Position numbers and translations under genes: made by a program | Source: an uncultured Hyphomicrobiales bacterium | Lineage (GTDB): Bacteria > Pseudomonadota > Alphaproteobacteria > Rhizobiales > Rhizobiaceae | Direction: 5' to 3' | DNA length: 64,000 bases | Assembly: GCA_943908365.1 (NCBI GenBank) | Contig: CALTTH010000009.1 | Span: 12,363-76,362 of the forward strand | Notes under the pieces: model-generated | The model's input: the letters and a program-made list of their open reading frames with translations, nothing else | Told to the model about the DNA's origin: nothing | Databases searched by the model: none | In this document: in pieces, positions 51,279-59,310 of the stretch | Numbering within the stretch: position 1 is the first letter of the stretch | Layout of the letters: each line of letters begins with the position of its first letter

Positions 51279-51896
51279 ATGGCCCGTGTTGTCAGCGAAA
51301 GAGCCGATGCCATAGGTCCCTTGGCCGAGGTGTTTCGCGAATATGGTTATGAAGGCGCAAGCCTTGCCCTGATCGGCAAGGCGACCGGTCTTGGCAAAGG
51401 CAGCCTTTACCACTTCTTCCCGAATGGAAAGGAGGAGATGGTGCGGGCTGTTCTCGATGATATCAGCCAATGGTTTGAGAATGCCATATACGCGCCACTG
51501 CGCAACGAACCCGACGCCAATGGTGCCATCCGTGCCATGCTTGCCTCGACGGACCAATATTTCAGGACTGGCAGGCGCGTGTGCCTTGTTGGAGCCTTGG
51601 CGGTGGCCAATACACGGGACCGTTTTGCGCAAGCCATCCAAGCCTATTTCGTGGGTTGGGTAGACGCGTTGCAGTCAGCGCTTATTCGGCAGGGCCGTGA
51701 CCGCGATCAGTCCCGCGTTCTCGCAGAGGAAGCCGTTCTGTCCATTCAAGGAGCAATCATTCTTTCTCGGGCACTCGACGATCCGGCCGTTTTTCAGCGT
51801 GCGGTCAACCGACTGAGGAAACGATTGGTGATCGAAAACGGCACCTCCAACAACGAAGCTACAGTCGGGGACGAGCCTCGACAGCTCTTAGAGTAG
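51279..51896 (+). CDS. TetR-family transcriptional repressor
   Basis: The 205-residue protein has a TetR N-terminal helix-turn-helix (about 15-60; FREYGYEGASLALIGKATGL, then GSLYHFFPNGKEEMV) and a ligand-binding C-terminal domain with a TetR_C-type segment. It probably represses its own operon through the 50750-50792 palindrome. The start is the ATG at 51279, two bases after the DUF1348 stop. The inducer is unknown. Confidence 0.9.
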   Translation: MARVVSERADAIGPLAEVFREYGYEGASLALIGKATGLGKGSLYHFFPNGKEEMVRAVLDDISQWFENAIYAPLRNEPDANGAIRAMLASTDQYFRTGRRVCLVGALAVANTRDRFAQAIQAYFVGWVDALQSALIRQGRDRDQSRVLAEEAVLSIQGAIILSRALDDPAVFQRAVNRLRKRLVIENGTSNNEATVGDEPRQLLE

Positions 51897-51954
51897 CATA
51901 TCCGTCGAAAGGAGCCGTGGAGGCAAAAGCCCGCGAAGTGTCCTGACTGGCTGC

Positions 51955-52479
51955 TTAGGATGTTAACGCGCCGATTTCGTCCCAGGCATAGACGATATTG
52001 TCCGACCGCCAGATGGGACCGGGGTCGCGAAACTCTCCGATCTTGCGCGCATGGAGCGCTTCATAGAATCTGCATGCAGGCTCATTGCCCTTGACGACAC
52101 TGAGGGCGACCGCACCGCAGCCCATCGCCTTGGCGTGAATTGCCAAAACCCTTAGAAGACGTTTGCCCATTCCTTGCCGTTGGAAGCTGGACAGGATGTA
52201 CAGGTTCTTGATCTCTGCGCGGGACCCGAAGATGGGGTGCGACGGCTGTCCGATCGCGCCGATGCCGACAACCCTGCCGCTCACCTCGGCCATCAGAACC
52301 AGTTGGTGCGGCTCTGTCTCGGACAGTTTCTTCGTCCAGTAGCGAAGCCGGTGCTCCTCATCGAGCGCTGCGACGACGGAAGGCGAGGCCAGTGCACGCA
52401 TCGTCTCTCTCCAGACGTCGACGTGGACACGCGCGATGGCCTGCGCATCGCTCAATTGTGCCCTTCTGACGTCAAACAC
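51955..52479 (-). CDS. GNAT-family N-acetyltransferase
   Basis: The 174-residue protein has the GNAT fold with acetyl-CoA motif A, NLYILSSFQRQGMGKRLLRV (about 93-112), and motif B-like ALSVVKGNEPACRFYEAL. The acceptor substrate is unknown. A GTG at 52479 starts the frame. It lies nine bases downstream of the chaA stop on the same strand, so it may be co-transcribed with it. Confidence 0.85.
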   Translation of the reverse strand: MFDVRRAQLSDAQAIARVHVDVWRETMRALASPSVVAALDEEHRLRYWTKKLSETEPHQLVLMAEVSGRVVGIGAIGQPSHPIFGSRAEIKNLYILSSFQRQGMGKRLLRVLAIHAKAMGCGAVALSVVKGNEPACRFYEALHARKIGEFRDPGPIWRSDNIVYAWDEIGALTS

Positions 52480-52488
52480 CCTACGTCC

Positions 52489-53601
52489 TCACAGCCCAAG
52501 AAACAGCAGCATGATGAAGGTGGCAAAGAGGATCAGATGCGTCATGCCTTCGATGGCATTGGTTTCACCGTCATTGAGATTGATGGCAGCCACGATGAGG
52601 GTGATGAAGACCATGACCGTCTGCACCGGCGTCATCGCCATGATGAAGGGTTGGCCGGAATAAAGCGCGATCGCTTCCATGACCGGAACGGTCAGGATGA
52701 CTGTCGAGAGCGACGCGCCCATGGCGATGTTGACGACCGGCTGCATGCGGTTGCGCAAGGCGGCGCGCATGGCGGTGAGGATTTCCGGTGCTGCCGAAAT
52801 GGTGGCAACGACAACAGCCATCAGGCCCTCCGGCGCGCCGCTTCCTTCCAGTCCATGGGTGAGGAAGGTGGCCATGAACTCCGCCAGAACGCCGATCAGC
52901 ACCACGCCGACGACAATGACGCCGATCGAATAGGCGGCCGAATTGTCTTCTTCGCTGTCGCCATGCGCATCGCCTTCCGGGGCGGCCTTTTTGCGCTCTG
53001 AGCGTGGGTAGCTGTAGCTGAAGAAATAGCTGTGGGGGCCGACCTGCATTTTGAGGAAGAGGCCGTAGAGCGCGATCATCGCGACAATGGTGAAGGCGGA
53101 ATAGAGGTGCCACTTCGCTTCCGGTACGAATTCCGGCACGATCATCGAAATGCCCATGGCCGTCAGGATCATCACGCCATAGGTGCGGCCTGAATCGTCA
53201 TTGTAGGGCTGCTCGCCATGGCGAAGCCCGCCCAGCAGTGCGGCCAGACCGAGGATGCCGTTGATGTCGATCATCACCGCCGAGTAGATTGTATCGCGCA
53301 CCAGGGTAGGGGAGCTCGACTCGCTCATGATGATGGCGAGGATCAGCACCTCGACCGCGACAGCGGACAGGGTCAGGATCATCGTGCCGTAGGGGTCTCC
53401 AACCTTCGCCGCGAGGATTTCGGCGTGATGGGCAACCCGCATCGATACCGCAACGATCACGGCAATCAGCGCCGCCGCAACGACGAAGGAGAGTGCCTTG
53501 CTTGCTTCCAGCACGCTATGTTCTGCCAGATAGGCGACAATCGCGACTGGAACGGCCAGTAACAGCATGCGCTCCTGCTTCAAAGTGGTGGCGACGGACA
53601 T
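52489..53601 (-). CDS. chaA: Calcium/proton antiporter, CaCA family
   Basis: The 370-residue inner-membrane protein has about ten to eleven helices and two inverted CaCA alpha repeats: the segment AVAVEVLILAIIMSE and the segment APEILTAMRAALRNRMQP with PVVNIAMGASLSTVIL. A His/Asp/Glu-rich cytoplasmic loop (about 225-250; EGDAHGDSEED) lies between. It exchanges Ca2+ or Na+ and protons. The ATG at 53601 has GGAGG upstream; the longer ORF has no homology. An acetyltransferase gene follows by 9 bp. Confidence 0.9.
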   Translation of the reverse strand: MSVATTLKQERMLLLAVPVAIVAYLAEHSVLEASKALSFVVAAALIAVIVAVSMRVAHHAEILAAKVGDPYGTMILTLSAVAVEVLILAIIMSESSSPTLVRDTIYSAVMIDINGILGLAALLGGLRHGEQPYNDDSGRTYGVMILTAMGISMIVPEFVPEAKWHLYSAFTIVAMIALYGLFLKMQVGPHSYFFSYSYPRSERKKAAPEGDAHGDSEEDNSAAYSIGVIVVGVVLIGVLAEFMATFLTHGLEGSGAPEGLMAVVVATISAAPEILTAMRAALRNRMQPVVNIAMGASLSTVILTVPVMEAIALYSGQPFIMAMTPVQTVMVFITLIVAAINLNDGETNAIEGMTHLILFATFIMLLFLGL

Positions 53602-53877
53602 CTTTCCTCCAGATCTCAGAGCCGTTCGGGCAAATACCGACTCTGTTGCTGCAACTTTTCGGGCTTGCACATTTTCACAGCCTAACTGTGAACTGGCGAA
53701 AATGCTTTTGTCCGATGATCTTTTAAGTGACAGGTCGAGAGGCGGGTTTGCACTCTTGGCCATTTGGTAGGATAGTGAGCGCGAGGACATGATAACGAAA
53801 CCGCGATCTCAGTCCTGAAATGCCTGTTTGCGGTATTGGTTGTCAATCTTCTCCAAGCATAACAGGAGGACATGCGC

Positions 53878-54150
53878 ATGACCAAGGTGTGTTATGAAAT
53901 CGTCGAGCACGATGGCGGCTGGGCGTACCGAATGAACGGTGCCTATTCCGAAGCTTTCCCCACGCACTCTGACGCGGTCCAGGCCGCGAAGATCGCCGCT
54001 GCCGAACAGCAGGTTGGCGGTGAGGACGAGGAAATCAGCTATCAGGACGAAGGTGGACGCTGGCACGAAGAGTTCAGTCAGGGCGGCGACAGGCCGGAAG
54101 CTGAGGTCGTCGATACCTATGCCCAACGACAGGCTGGTACGCCTGGCTGA
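53878..54150 (+). CDS. Small acidic protein, DUF2188-like
   Basis: The 90-residue protein resembles the DUF2188 family: the repeated pattern of aromatic and small residues (VCYEIVEHDGGWAYRMNGAY, SDAVQAAKIAAAEQQVGG) fits. The function is unknown. The ATG at 53878 is chosen because GGAGG ends eight bases upstream; the ATG at 53872 is too close to it. It is followed by a RIME-like repeat. Confidence 0.65.
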   Translation: MTKVCYEIVEHDGGWAYRMNGAYSEAFPTHSDAVQAAKIAAAEQQVGGEDEEISYQDEGGRWHEEFSQGGDRPEAEVVDTYAQRQAGTPG

Positions 54151-54164
54151 CTTCTCTCGGGGAG

Positions 54165-54275
54165 TTAAAGTGTGTCGCGATCTTTCAGATTTGCTCCATA
54201 CGCTTTAAGCCCTTGTTTTGGCGCATGACGTTATCGCAAAACCGGTGACCACTTTTGTGTGGACCATGCTTTAGC
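54165..54275 (-). repeat. RIME-like intergenic repeat, copy 2 (inverted)
   Basis: The reverse complement aligns with the element at 41811-41915 over about 100 bp with roughly 85% identity. The identical blocks include AAAGTGGTCACCGGTTTTGC and GATCGCGACAC. It lies between the DUF2188-like gene and the LysR gene. The two copies are 12.3 kb apart in opposite orientation and could recombine to invert the intervening DNA. Confidence 0.8.
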
Positions 54276-55215
54276 GCTTGGATGATGGCGCTTCGGGATC
54301 AGTCGCTTTCAGATGTGCTTTCAGCCCATCCACCAATGCAGTGAAGACCGCACGGCAGCGTGGCGAGGTTCGAAGATTTTCGTGCATGGCAACCCAGGTG
54401 TGAAGTGCCACTTCGAATTCCGGCAGGATGTGCTTTAGCCTCTCATCGCGTTTGGCCAGTCCGATCTGGCACATGCCGATACCCGCACCTGCGCGCACCA
54501 ACGCGAGTTGCGCCAGATTGCTATCGGCGCGCGTGGCGAAAGGAATTTGATCGGCGTCGGGGATCGCCGGATTTTCTTTCTTCATGTTCTGAAGAATGGC
54601 TCTGATAAAGGGCGTCTTGCGATCGAAGCCGACCAGCCGGTGCTCCTCCAAATCCTCCTTCTTCATCGGCGTTCCCATTTTTTGCAGGTAGCTGCTTGTC
54701 GCGTGGAAGCCGACGCGAAAATTGCCCACATACCGCATGACGATCGCATCCTGGACCGGCTCGGTCATGCGAATGGCGATGTCCGCCTCCCGCCGCAGCA
54801 GATCCTCGATGGTGTCGGAGAGCGAAAGCTCGATTTCGAGCTTTGGATAGGTTTCCTGCATTGCGGCGATAATGGGTGGAAGGACCTCCACCCCGATCAC
54901 ATCAGAGGCGCTGATGCGCACCGCACCTTCGATCTTTCCGACCTCGCCGGAGGCGGCGCGCACGAGGGCCGCTGCGGTGGCGGACAGATTTTCGGCATAG
55001 GGCTTCAAGGCAATGGCGGCGTCGGTAGGAACAAGGCCATGGGGCGAGCGGATGAAGAGTTGGTAGCCGATCGCTTCCTCAAGAGCACCAATATGGCGAC
55101 CGACGGTTGGCTGTGTGATGCCGAGCTCTCTTGCCGCCGCTGACAGCGAGCCGTCTCGCAGCACGCAAAGGAAGGTGCGGTAGTAATCCCAACTGATTTC
55201 GCGATCGACGATCAT
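54271..55215 (-). CDS. LysR-family transcriptional regulator
   Basis: The 314-residue protein has an N-terminal helix-turn-helix (about 9-68; LRDGSLSAAARELGITQPTVG with RHIGALEEAIG) and a periplasmic-binding-type effector domain. It is divergent from the epimerase-like gene 103 bp away, the typical LysR arrangement. The intergenic region holds the inverted pair ATGGCCGA/TCGGCCAT. The effector is unknown. The ATG at 55215 is MIVDREISWD. Confidence 0.9.
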   Translation of the reverse strand: MIVDREISWDYYRTFLCVLRDGSLSAAARELGITQPTVGRHIGALEEAIGYQLFIRSPHGLVPTDAAIALKPYAENLSATAAALVRAASGEVGKIEGAVRISASDVIGVEVLPPIIAAMQETYPKLEIELSLSDTIEDLLRREADIAIRMTEPVQDAIVMRYVGNFRVGFHATSSYLQKMGTPMKKEDLEEHRLVGFDRKTPFIRAILQNMKKENPAIPDADQIPFATRADSNLAQLALVRAGAGIGMCQIGLAKRDERLKHILPEFEVALHTWVAMHENLRTSPRCRAVFTALVDGLKAHLKATDPEAPSSKR

Positions 55216-55224
55216 AATTTTTGT

Positions 55225-55275
55225 ATGGCCGATAAACGTGTTTAGCTAATTCTGTATAGCAATCTTTTCGGCCAT
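55225..55275. promoter_or_regulatory. Inverted repeat in LysR/epimerase intergenic region
   Basis: ATGGCCGA at 55225-55232 and TCGGCCAT at 55268-55275 are exact inverted repeats with a 35-bp spacer between divergent genes. It could be a LysR-type site controlling both. No T-N11-A motif was positively assigned. Confidence 0.35.
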
Positions 55276-55318
55276 GCTCCAGTCCAGAAACAATTGCTTA
55301 AAAAGATTGGAGTTCATC

Positions 55319-56344
55319 ATGGCCGAGGTAGAGCAGGGCGAGCAGCAAACAGCATTGGTTCTTGGCGCCCGCGGTGGCGTTGGCGGGCACATTACCGAAG
55401 CTCTGCTTGGACGAGGCTGGAAGGTTAGGGCGCTCGTCAGGGATAAGGCGCCAACCTCTCACCACCCGATGATCGAATGGTGCGTCGGTGACGTGATGAT
55501 GGCGGAAGATGTGTCGCGGGCTGCGCAAGGCGTCTCGCTCATCGTCCATGCGGTCAACCCACCCGGTTATCGAAACTGGGAGACGCTTGTTCTCCCCATG
55601 CTCGATAATGCCATCGATGCGGCAGAGACAGTCGGTGCGCGCATATTGCTGCCCGGCACCGTCTATAATTTTGGCCCGGATGCGTTTCCCGTGCTGCGGG
55701 AGGACAGCCCACAGAGGCCGACGACGCGCAAGGGAAAGATCCGTGTGGAGATGGAAGACCGCTTGCTCGCGGCATCAAGGCGCGGCGTGCCAGTGCTGAT
55801 CGTTCGCGCCGGAGATTTCTTTGGACCGAAGGCGCGCAACAACTGGTTTAGTCAGGGTCTCATTCAGCCCGGAAAGCCTGTGCGCGCCATCTCCAATCCG
55901 GGAAGACCCGGGATCGGCCACCAATGGGCCTATCTTCCGGATGTGGCGGAAACGATGATGCGTGTGATCGCGCGTGCCGATGAGCTGCCACCCTTCTCTG
56001 TCTTTCACATGGAGGGCTTCTGGGATGCGAATGGGCGACACTTGCCTGCCTCTATCGAGCGCGTCGTTGGGCACCACGTTAAGATGAAGCGTGTGCCATG
56101 GTGGTTGTTTCGCATCTGCGCACCCTTCGTCCCGCTGTTCAAGGAACTCCTCGAGATGCGTTATCTCTGGCAACGGGAAGTGCGGATGAGCAACGAGAAG
56201 CTTGTGGCGTTTCTTGGCGACGAGCCGCGCACGGCGATCGACGCGGCAGTCTTTGCGACGCTCAAGGATTTGGATTGCCTTGAGCCACATCCTGTCGGCT
56301 CAGGGATGGACTTAGCCCGCAACGACCGCCGCGCACCCATCTGA
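55319..56344 (+). CDS. NAD(P)-dependent epimerase/dehydratase-family oxidoreductase
   Basis: The 341-residue protein has a Rossmann fold with the nucleotide motif LVLGARGGVGGHITEALLGR (about 11-30) and a substrate-binding C-terminal region. An active-site Tyr-x-x-x-Lys is not clearly visible, so it may be a non-classical NmrA- or isoflavone-reductase-like member. The ATG at 55319 has GGAG upstream. It is regulated, by inference, by the divergent LysR. The natural substrate is unknown. Confidence 0.82.
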   Translation: MAEVEQGEQQTALVLGARGGVGGHITEALLGRGWKVRALVRDKAPTSHHPMIEWCVGDVMMAEDVSRAAQGVSLIVHAVNPPGYRNWETLVLPMLDNAIDAAETVGARILLPGTVYNFGPDAFPVLREDSPQRPTTRKGKIRVEMEDRLLAASRRGVPVLIVRAGDFFGPKARNNWFSQGLIQPGKPVRAISNPGRPGIGHQWAYLPDVAETMMRVIARADELPPFSVFHMEGFWDANGRHLPASIERVVGHHVKMKRVPWWLFRICAPFVPLFKELLEMRYLWQREVRMSNEKLVAFLGDEPRTAIDAAVFATLKDLDCLEPHPVGSGMDLARNDRRAPI

Positions 56345-56367
56345 GGTGCGCGGCGTCCAGTCTCTGA

Positions 56368-57480
56368 TCAGGCAAGCGCCGGGTAGTCGGTGTAGCCTTC
56401 CGCACCGCCGCCATAGAAGGTCTGCTGGTTCGGTTCGTTCAGCGGCGCATTATCCTTCAGGCGCTGAACGAGATCCGGATTGGCGATGAAGGCCTTGCCG
56501 AAGGCAATGGCATCGGCCTTGCCGCTTTCCACGGCTTCGATGGCGGATTCACGGTCATAGCCATTATTGGCAATCCACAGTCCCTTGCCGCCAGCTTCAA
56601 CGTAAGCGGCTTTCAGGGCAGCGTAGTCGAAAGGCTTGTCACCCTGCTTGAAATCACGCGGGCCACCGGTTGCGCCTTCGATGACATGGATGAAAGCAAG
56701 GCCTCGGGAGCCAAGTTCTTTCACCACGTAGTTGAAGAGGGGCTGCGGGTCGGTTTCGACAATGTCATTTGCCGGTGTGACGGGAGACAGGCGAATGCCG
56801 GTGCGGCCCGCACCGATTTCCTTGGCGACGATGTCCACCACTTCCAGCAGGAAGCGTGCGCGGTTCTCGATCGAGCCGCCATAGTTATCCGTGCGCTGGT
56901 TGGCGCCGGACTTCAGGAACTGGTCGATCAGGTAGCCATTGGCGGCATGGATCTCGACGCCGTCGAAACCTGCCTCGATGGCAGCGCGTGCTCCCTTACG
57001 AAAATCTTCCAGGATGACCGGAATTTCAGCGGTGCCAAGTTCGCGCGGCTCGGATGTTTCGGCGAAGGAACCCGTGCCGTCATCATTGATGATGTAGGTC
57101 TTGGACTTTGCCTTGATGGCAGACGGGGCGACGGGCTGGCCGCCATGGGGCTGCAGAGAGGTGTGCGAGATACGCCCGACATGCCAGATCTGCGCGACGA
57201 TCTTGCCGCCCACTTTGTGAACGCCATCGGTGACCTTCTGCCAGCCTTCGATTGCTTCCTGCTTGTAGAGTCCTGGAACATCGGCATAGCCCTGGCCCTG
57301 CTGCGAGACGGGCGTGCCTTCGGTGATGATCAGGCCTGCGGTTGCCCGCTGCTCGTAATAGGTGGCGTTGAGGTTGTTCGGGATCGCACCCGGGGACCGA
57401 TTGCGGGTAAGCGGCGCCATAACGATGCGGTTTGCCAGGGCGATATCGCCAGCCTGCGCGGGTTCGAACAGTTTGGTCAT
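56368..57480 (-). CDS. nemA: Old yellow enzyme/alkene reductase (NemA-like)
   Basis: The 370-residue FMN-dependent flavoprotein reduces activated alkenes, quinones and nitro compounds with NAD(P)H. Family features are MAPLTRNRSPGAIPN (N-terminus), HVGRISHTSLQPHGGQPVAP, the catalytic His/Asn segment EIHAANGYLIDQFLKSGANQ, and GRTGIRLSPVTP near the C-terminus. The ATG at 57480 has AGGAAG upstream; a longer frame lacks homology. It follows an ArsR gene with a 49-bp gap on the same strand, its likely regulator. Confidence 0.92.
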   Translation of the reverse strand: MTKLFEPAQAGDIALANRIVMAPLTRNRSPGAIPNNLNATYYEQRATAGLIITEGTPVSQQGQGYADVPGLYKQEAIEGWQKVTDGVHKVGGKIVAQIWHVGRISHTSLQPHGGQPVAPSAIKAKSKTYIINDDGTGSFAETSEPRELGTAEIPVILEDFRKGARAAIEAGFDGVEIHAANGYLIDQFLKSGANQRTDNYGGSIENRARFLLEVVDIVAKEIGAGRTGIRLSPVTPANDIVETDPQPLFNYVVKELGSRGLAFIHVIEGATGGPRDFKQGDKPFDYAALKAAYVEAGGKGLWIANNGYDRESAIEAVESGKADAIAFGKAFIANPDLVQRLKDNAPLNEPNQQTFYGGGAEGYTDYPALA

Positions 57481-57529
57481 GGTGCTTTCTCTTCCTGTTG
57501 ATAGGGAGCGCAGCGATTGCGCCAATACG

Positions 57530-57820
57530 TCAAAGGGTTTCGTTCAGATAGGCCAGAAACTTGGCGATGTTCTCTTCGCTACGTTCATAGAAATTCCACT
57601 GGCCAACCTTGCGCGACCGGACGAGACCGGCCGCCTGCAAGGCTGCGAGATGGGACGAGACGGTAGACTGCGACAGACCACTGATTTCAAATTGATGCGC
57701 ACATACGCCCATGCTGAAAGGGTGCGCCTGGTTGAAGTGGTTCTCCGGCTCTTTCAGCCAGTTGAGAAACTTCAGCCGCACCGGATGGGCGATGGCTTTC
57801 AATGCGTCTTCGGGGTTCAT
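57530..57820 (-). CDS. ArsR-family HTH regulator
   Basis: The 96-residue protein has a winged helix-turn-helix (about 10-80; ALKAIAHPVRLKFLNWL, QSTVSSHLAALQAAGLV) without the Cys-Val-Cys metal motif of ArsR/SmtB; a single Cys lies at about 37 (GVCAHQF). It may sense redox or electrophiles like the regulators of old yellow enzymes. It is transcribed toward the OYE gene. An AT-rich inverted repeat at 57853-57872 is a likely operator. Confidence 0.88.
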   Translation of the reverse strand: MNPEDALKAIAHPVRLKFLNWLKEPENHFNQAHPFSMGVCAHQFEISGLSQSTVSSHLAALQAAGLVRSRKVGQWNFYERSEENIAKFLAYLNETL

Positions 57821-57852
57821 CTCATTCCTGCATATCTAAACATCATGATATT

Positions 57853-57872
57853 TATATCGAGAATTTTCGATA
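57853..57872. promoter_or_regulatory. AT-rich palindromic operator upstream of ArsR gene
   Basis: ATATCGAGAATTTTCGATAT is a near-perfect palindrome, about 35 bp before the ArsR ATG. It overlaps the expected promoter and is typical of an autoregulated repressor site. Confidence 0.6.
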
Positions 57873-57894
57873 TCAAGGACGCGCCGGAATATTT

Positions 57895-57996
57895 TCTCAA
57901 AAAAAAGGCCGCTGGATTTCTCCGCGGCCGACAGTTTTGAAGGTAAAAACCTCCAGAGGGGAACAGCACCGGACAACTGGAAAGCGTCGGGTGCTG
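57895..57996 (-). ncRNA. Small RNA gene, tandem copy A (alpha-r14-like)
   Basis: A transcript of about 100 nt is predicted on the minus strand starting near 57995. Promoter: TTGTTT, 17-base spacer, CATATC (58002-58007), seven bases upstream of the start. It has a 5' stem CAGCACC/GGTGCTG, the core CTCTGGAGG with anti-Shine-Dalgarno character and a conserved TTTTTACCTTC, and a terminator hairpin GGCCGC-GGA-GAAA-TCC-A-GCGGCC followed by eight Ts. Its neighbour copy B shares the 18-base core. The pattern resembles the rhizobial alpha-r14 (NfeR1) family, but the family assignment is from recollection. Direct evidence for an RNA is the promoter-hairpin-core-terminator architecture in both copies. 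Confidence 0.65.
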
Positions 57997-58079
57997 ACTA
58001 AGATATGGAGGCGGAAGACGCTGGAAACAAGGGCGATTCCCCTTAAATAGCGCTTCAGATCGAGAAAATTATTGCGGGT

Positions 58080-58199
58080 AAAAAAAGAGGGCCGCCGGAT
58101 TGCTCCAGGGCCCTTGTAATTGTGAAGGTCAAAAAACCTCCAGAGGGGAACAGCTGATGCGGCGGAACTGGGAGGAAAAGCCGCCGTGTGCATCAGCTG
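58080..58199 (-). ncRNA. Small RNA gene, tandem copy B (alpha-r14-like)
   Basis: A transcript of about 120 nt is predicted on the minus strand starting near 58198. Promoter: TTGAAG, 17-base spacer, CATATC (58205-58210). The 5' hairpin is long (AGCTGATGC/GCATCAGCT with an inner CGGCGG/CCGCCG) and displays TTTTCCTCCCAGTT in its loop, a Shine-Dalgarno-complementary sequence. The shared core (58137-58154, complement of GCTGTTCCCCTCTGGAGG) follows, then a terminator GGGCC-CTGGA-GCAA-TCCGG-GGCCC with TCTTTTTT. Compared with copy A the anti-Shine-Dalgarno loop is present only here. Such RNAs usually repress translation by covering ribosome binding sites. Confidence 0.7.
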
Positions 58200-58389
58200 T
58201 GTGCGATATGATGCTTTTATGGGCAGGCTTCAACTCTTTTTTGTGCAGGACAGGCATGCGTGCCATGCATTGCTTGCCTATTCTGTCATATTTCCTTCGC
58301 AAAGCTGACACTGCAAAGAGATGAAATTCGGCACTATGGTACCCCTCATCGCCTTGTATTGGTTCATCTTTCCGATGCGCAGTGACGTG

Positions 58390-59292
58390 TCAGAAATTCC
58401 AGTTGCGGGCCTTTGCCACGATGAAATCGCGAAAGGCTTTCAGCTTGGCGGCGTTCTTCATCTCATCCGGATAGCAGAAATAGGTATCGAAGGATGGGAT
58501 ATCGGCCGGAAGCGACAGCTGAATGAGGCCTGGGTCCCGGCCAACGATATAATCAGGAAGGCAGGCAATGCCGATTCCCAGCAGACAGGCGCGCTTGATC
58601 GAGGTCTGGCTGTTGATCTGCAGGTGAGCAAGGCGGGTGTTGTCGGATGAGCGCCCGGCATTTTCCAGCCAGTTCACGTCCAGTAGGTAGTTGGGTGCAG
58701 GTTCGCCAAACGAGATGATCTTGTGGTTGTCGAGATCCTCGATCGACTGTGGCTCACCATATCGGTTGATATAGGAGGGTGCGGCATAGACGTGCATATG
58801 CACTGTAAAGAGCTTGCGCTGGATAAGATCCGACTGCTGTGGCTGGCGCAGGCGAATGGCGCAATCCGCATGGCGCATGTTCACGTCCAGCTCCTCATTG
58901 TCGAGGATGAGCTGAATCGCCATTTCCGGATAGAGCTGGAGAAACTCCTGCACCTTGTCCGTCAGCCAGCCCTGGCCGAGGCCGACGGTGGTGGTGACAC
59001 GCAGCTTGCCGCTTGGCTTTTCGGTCGTCTCCGTCAGTTGCATCTTGACGGTTTCGAGCTTCAAAAGCACGTCATGCGCCGTTCGATAGAGCAACTCACC
59101 CTGTTCGGTGAGGATCAGGCCGCGCGCATGGCGGTGAAAGAGCTTGACGCCGACATCCTGCTCCAGCGCGCTGACCTGGCGGCTGATGGCGGACTGGGAC
59201 AGGTGCAGCTTGTCCGCCGCATGGGTGAAGGATCCAGCTTCGGCAGCCGCATGAAATATGCGCAGTTTGTCCCAGTCCAATGGCATAGGCAT
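58390..59292 (-). CDS. lsrB: LysR-family regulator, LsrB-like
   Basis: The 300-residue LysR protein has its helix-turn-helix at about 8-65 (FHAAAEAGSFTHAADKLHLS, then SAISRQVSALEQDVG). Its position directly after trxB on the same strand matches lsrB of Sinorhizobium/Agrobacterium, a regulator of lipopolysaccharide and oxidative-stress genes that responds through cysteines. Several Cys residues are present in the effector domain (for example in DCAIRLRQ and ACLLGIGIACLPDY). The name is inferred from neighbourhood and family, not alignment. The ATG at 59292 starts MPMPLDWDKLR; an ATG two codons later is equally possible. Confidence 0.78.
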   Translation of the reverse strand: MPMPLDWDKLRIFHAAAEAGSFTHAADKLHLSQSAISRQVSALEQDVGVKLFHRHARGLILTEQGELLYRTAHDVLLKLETVKMQLTETTEKPSGKLRVTTTVGLGQGWLTDKVQEFLQLYPEMAIQLILDNEELDVNMRHADCAIRLRQPQQSDLIQRKLFTVHMHVYAAPSYINRYGEPQSIEDLDNHKIISFGEPAPNYLLDVNWLENAGRSSDNTRLAHLQINSQTSIKRACLLGIGIACLPDYIVGRDPGLIQLSLPADIPSFDTYFCYPDEMKNAAKLKAFRDFIVAKARNWNF

Positions 59293-59310
59293 GCGGTTTG
59301 GTGCCCTTCT

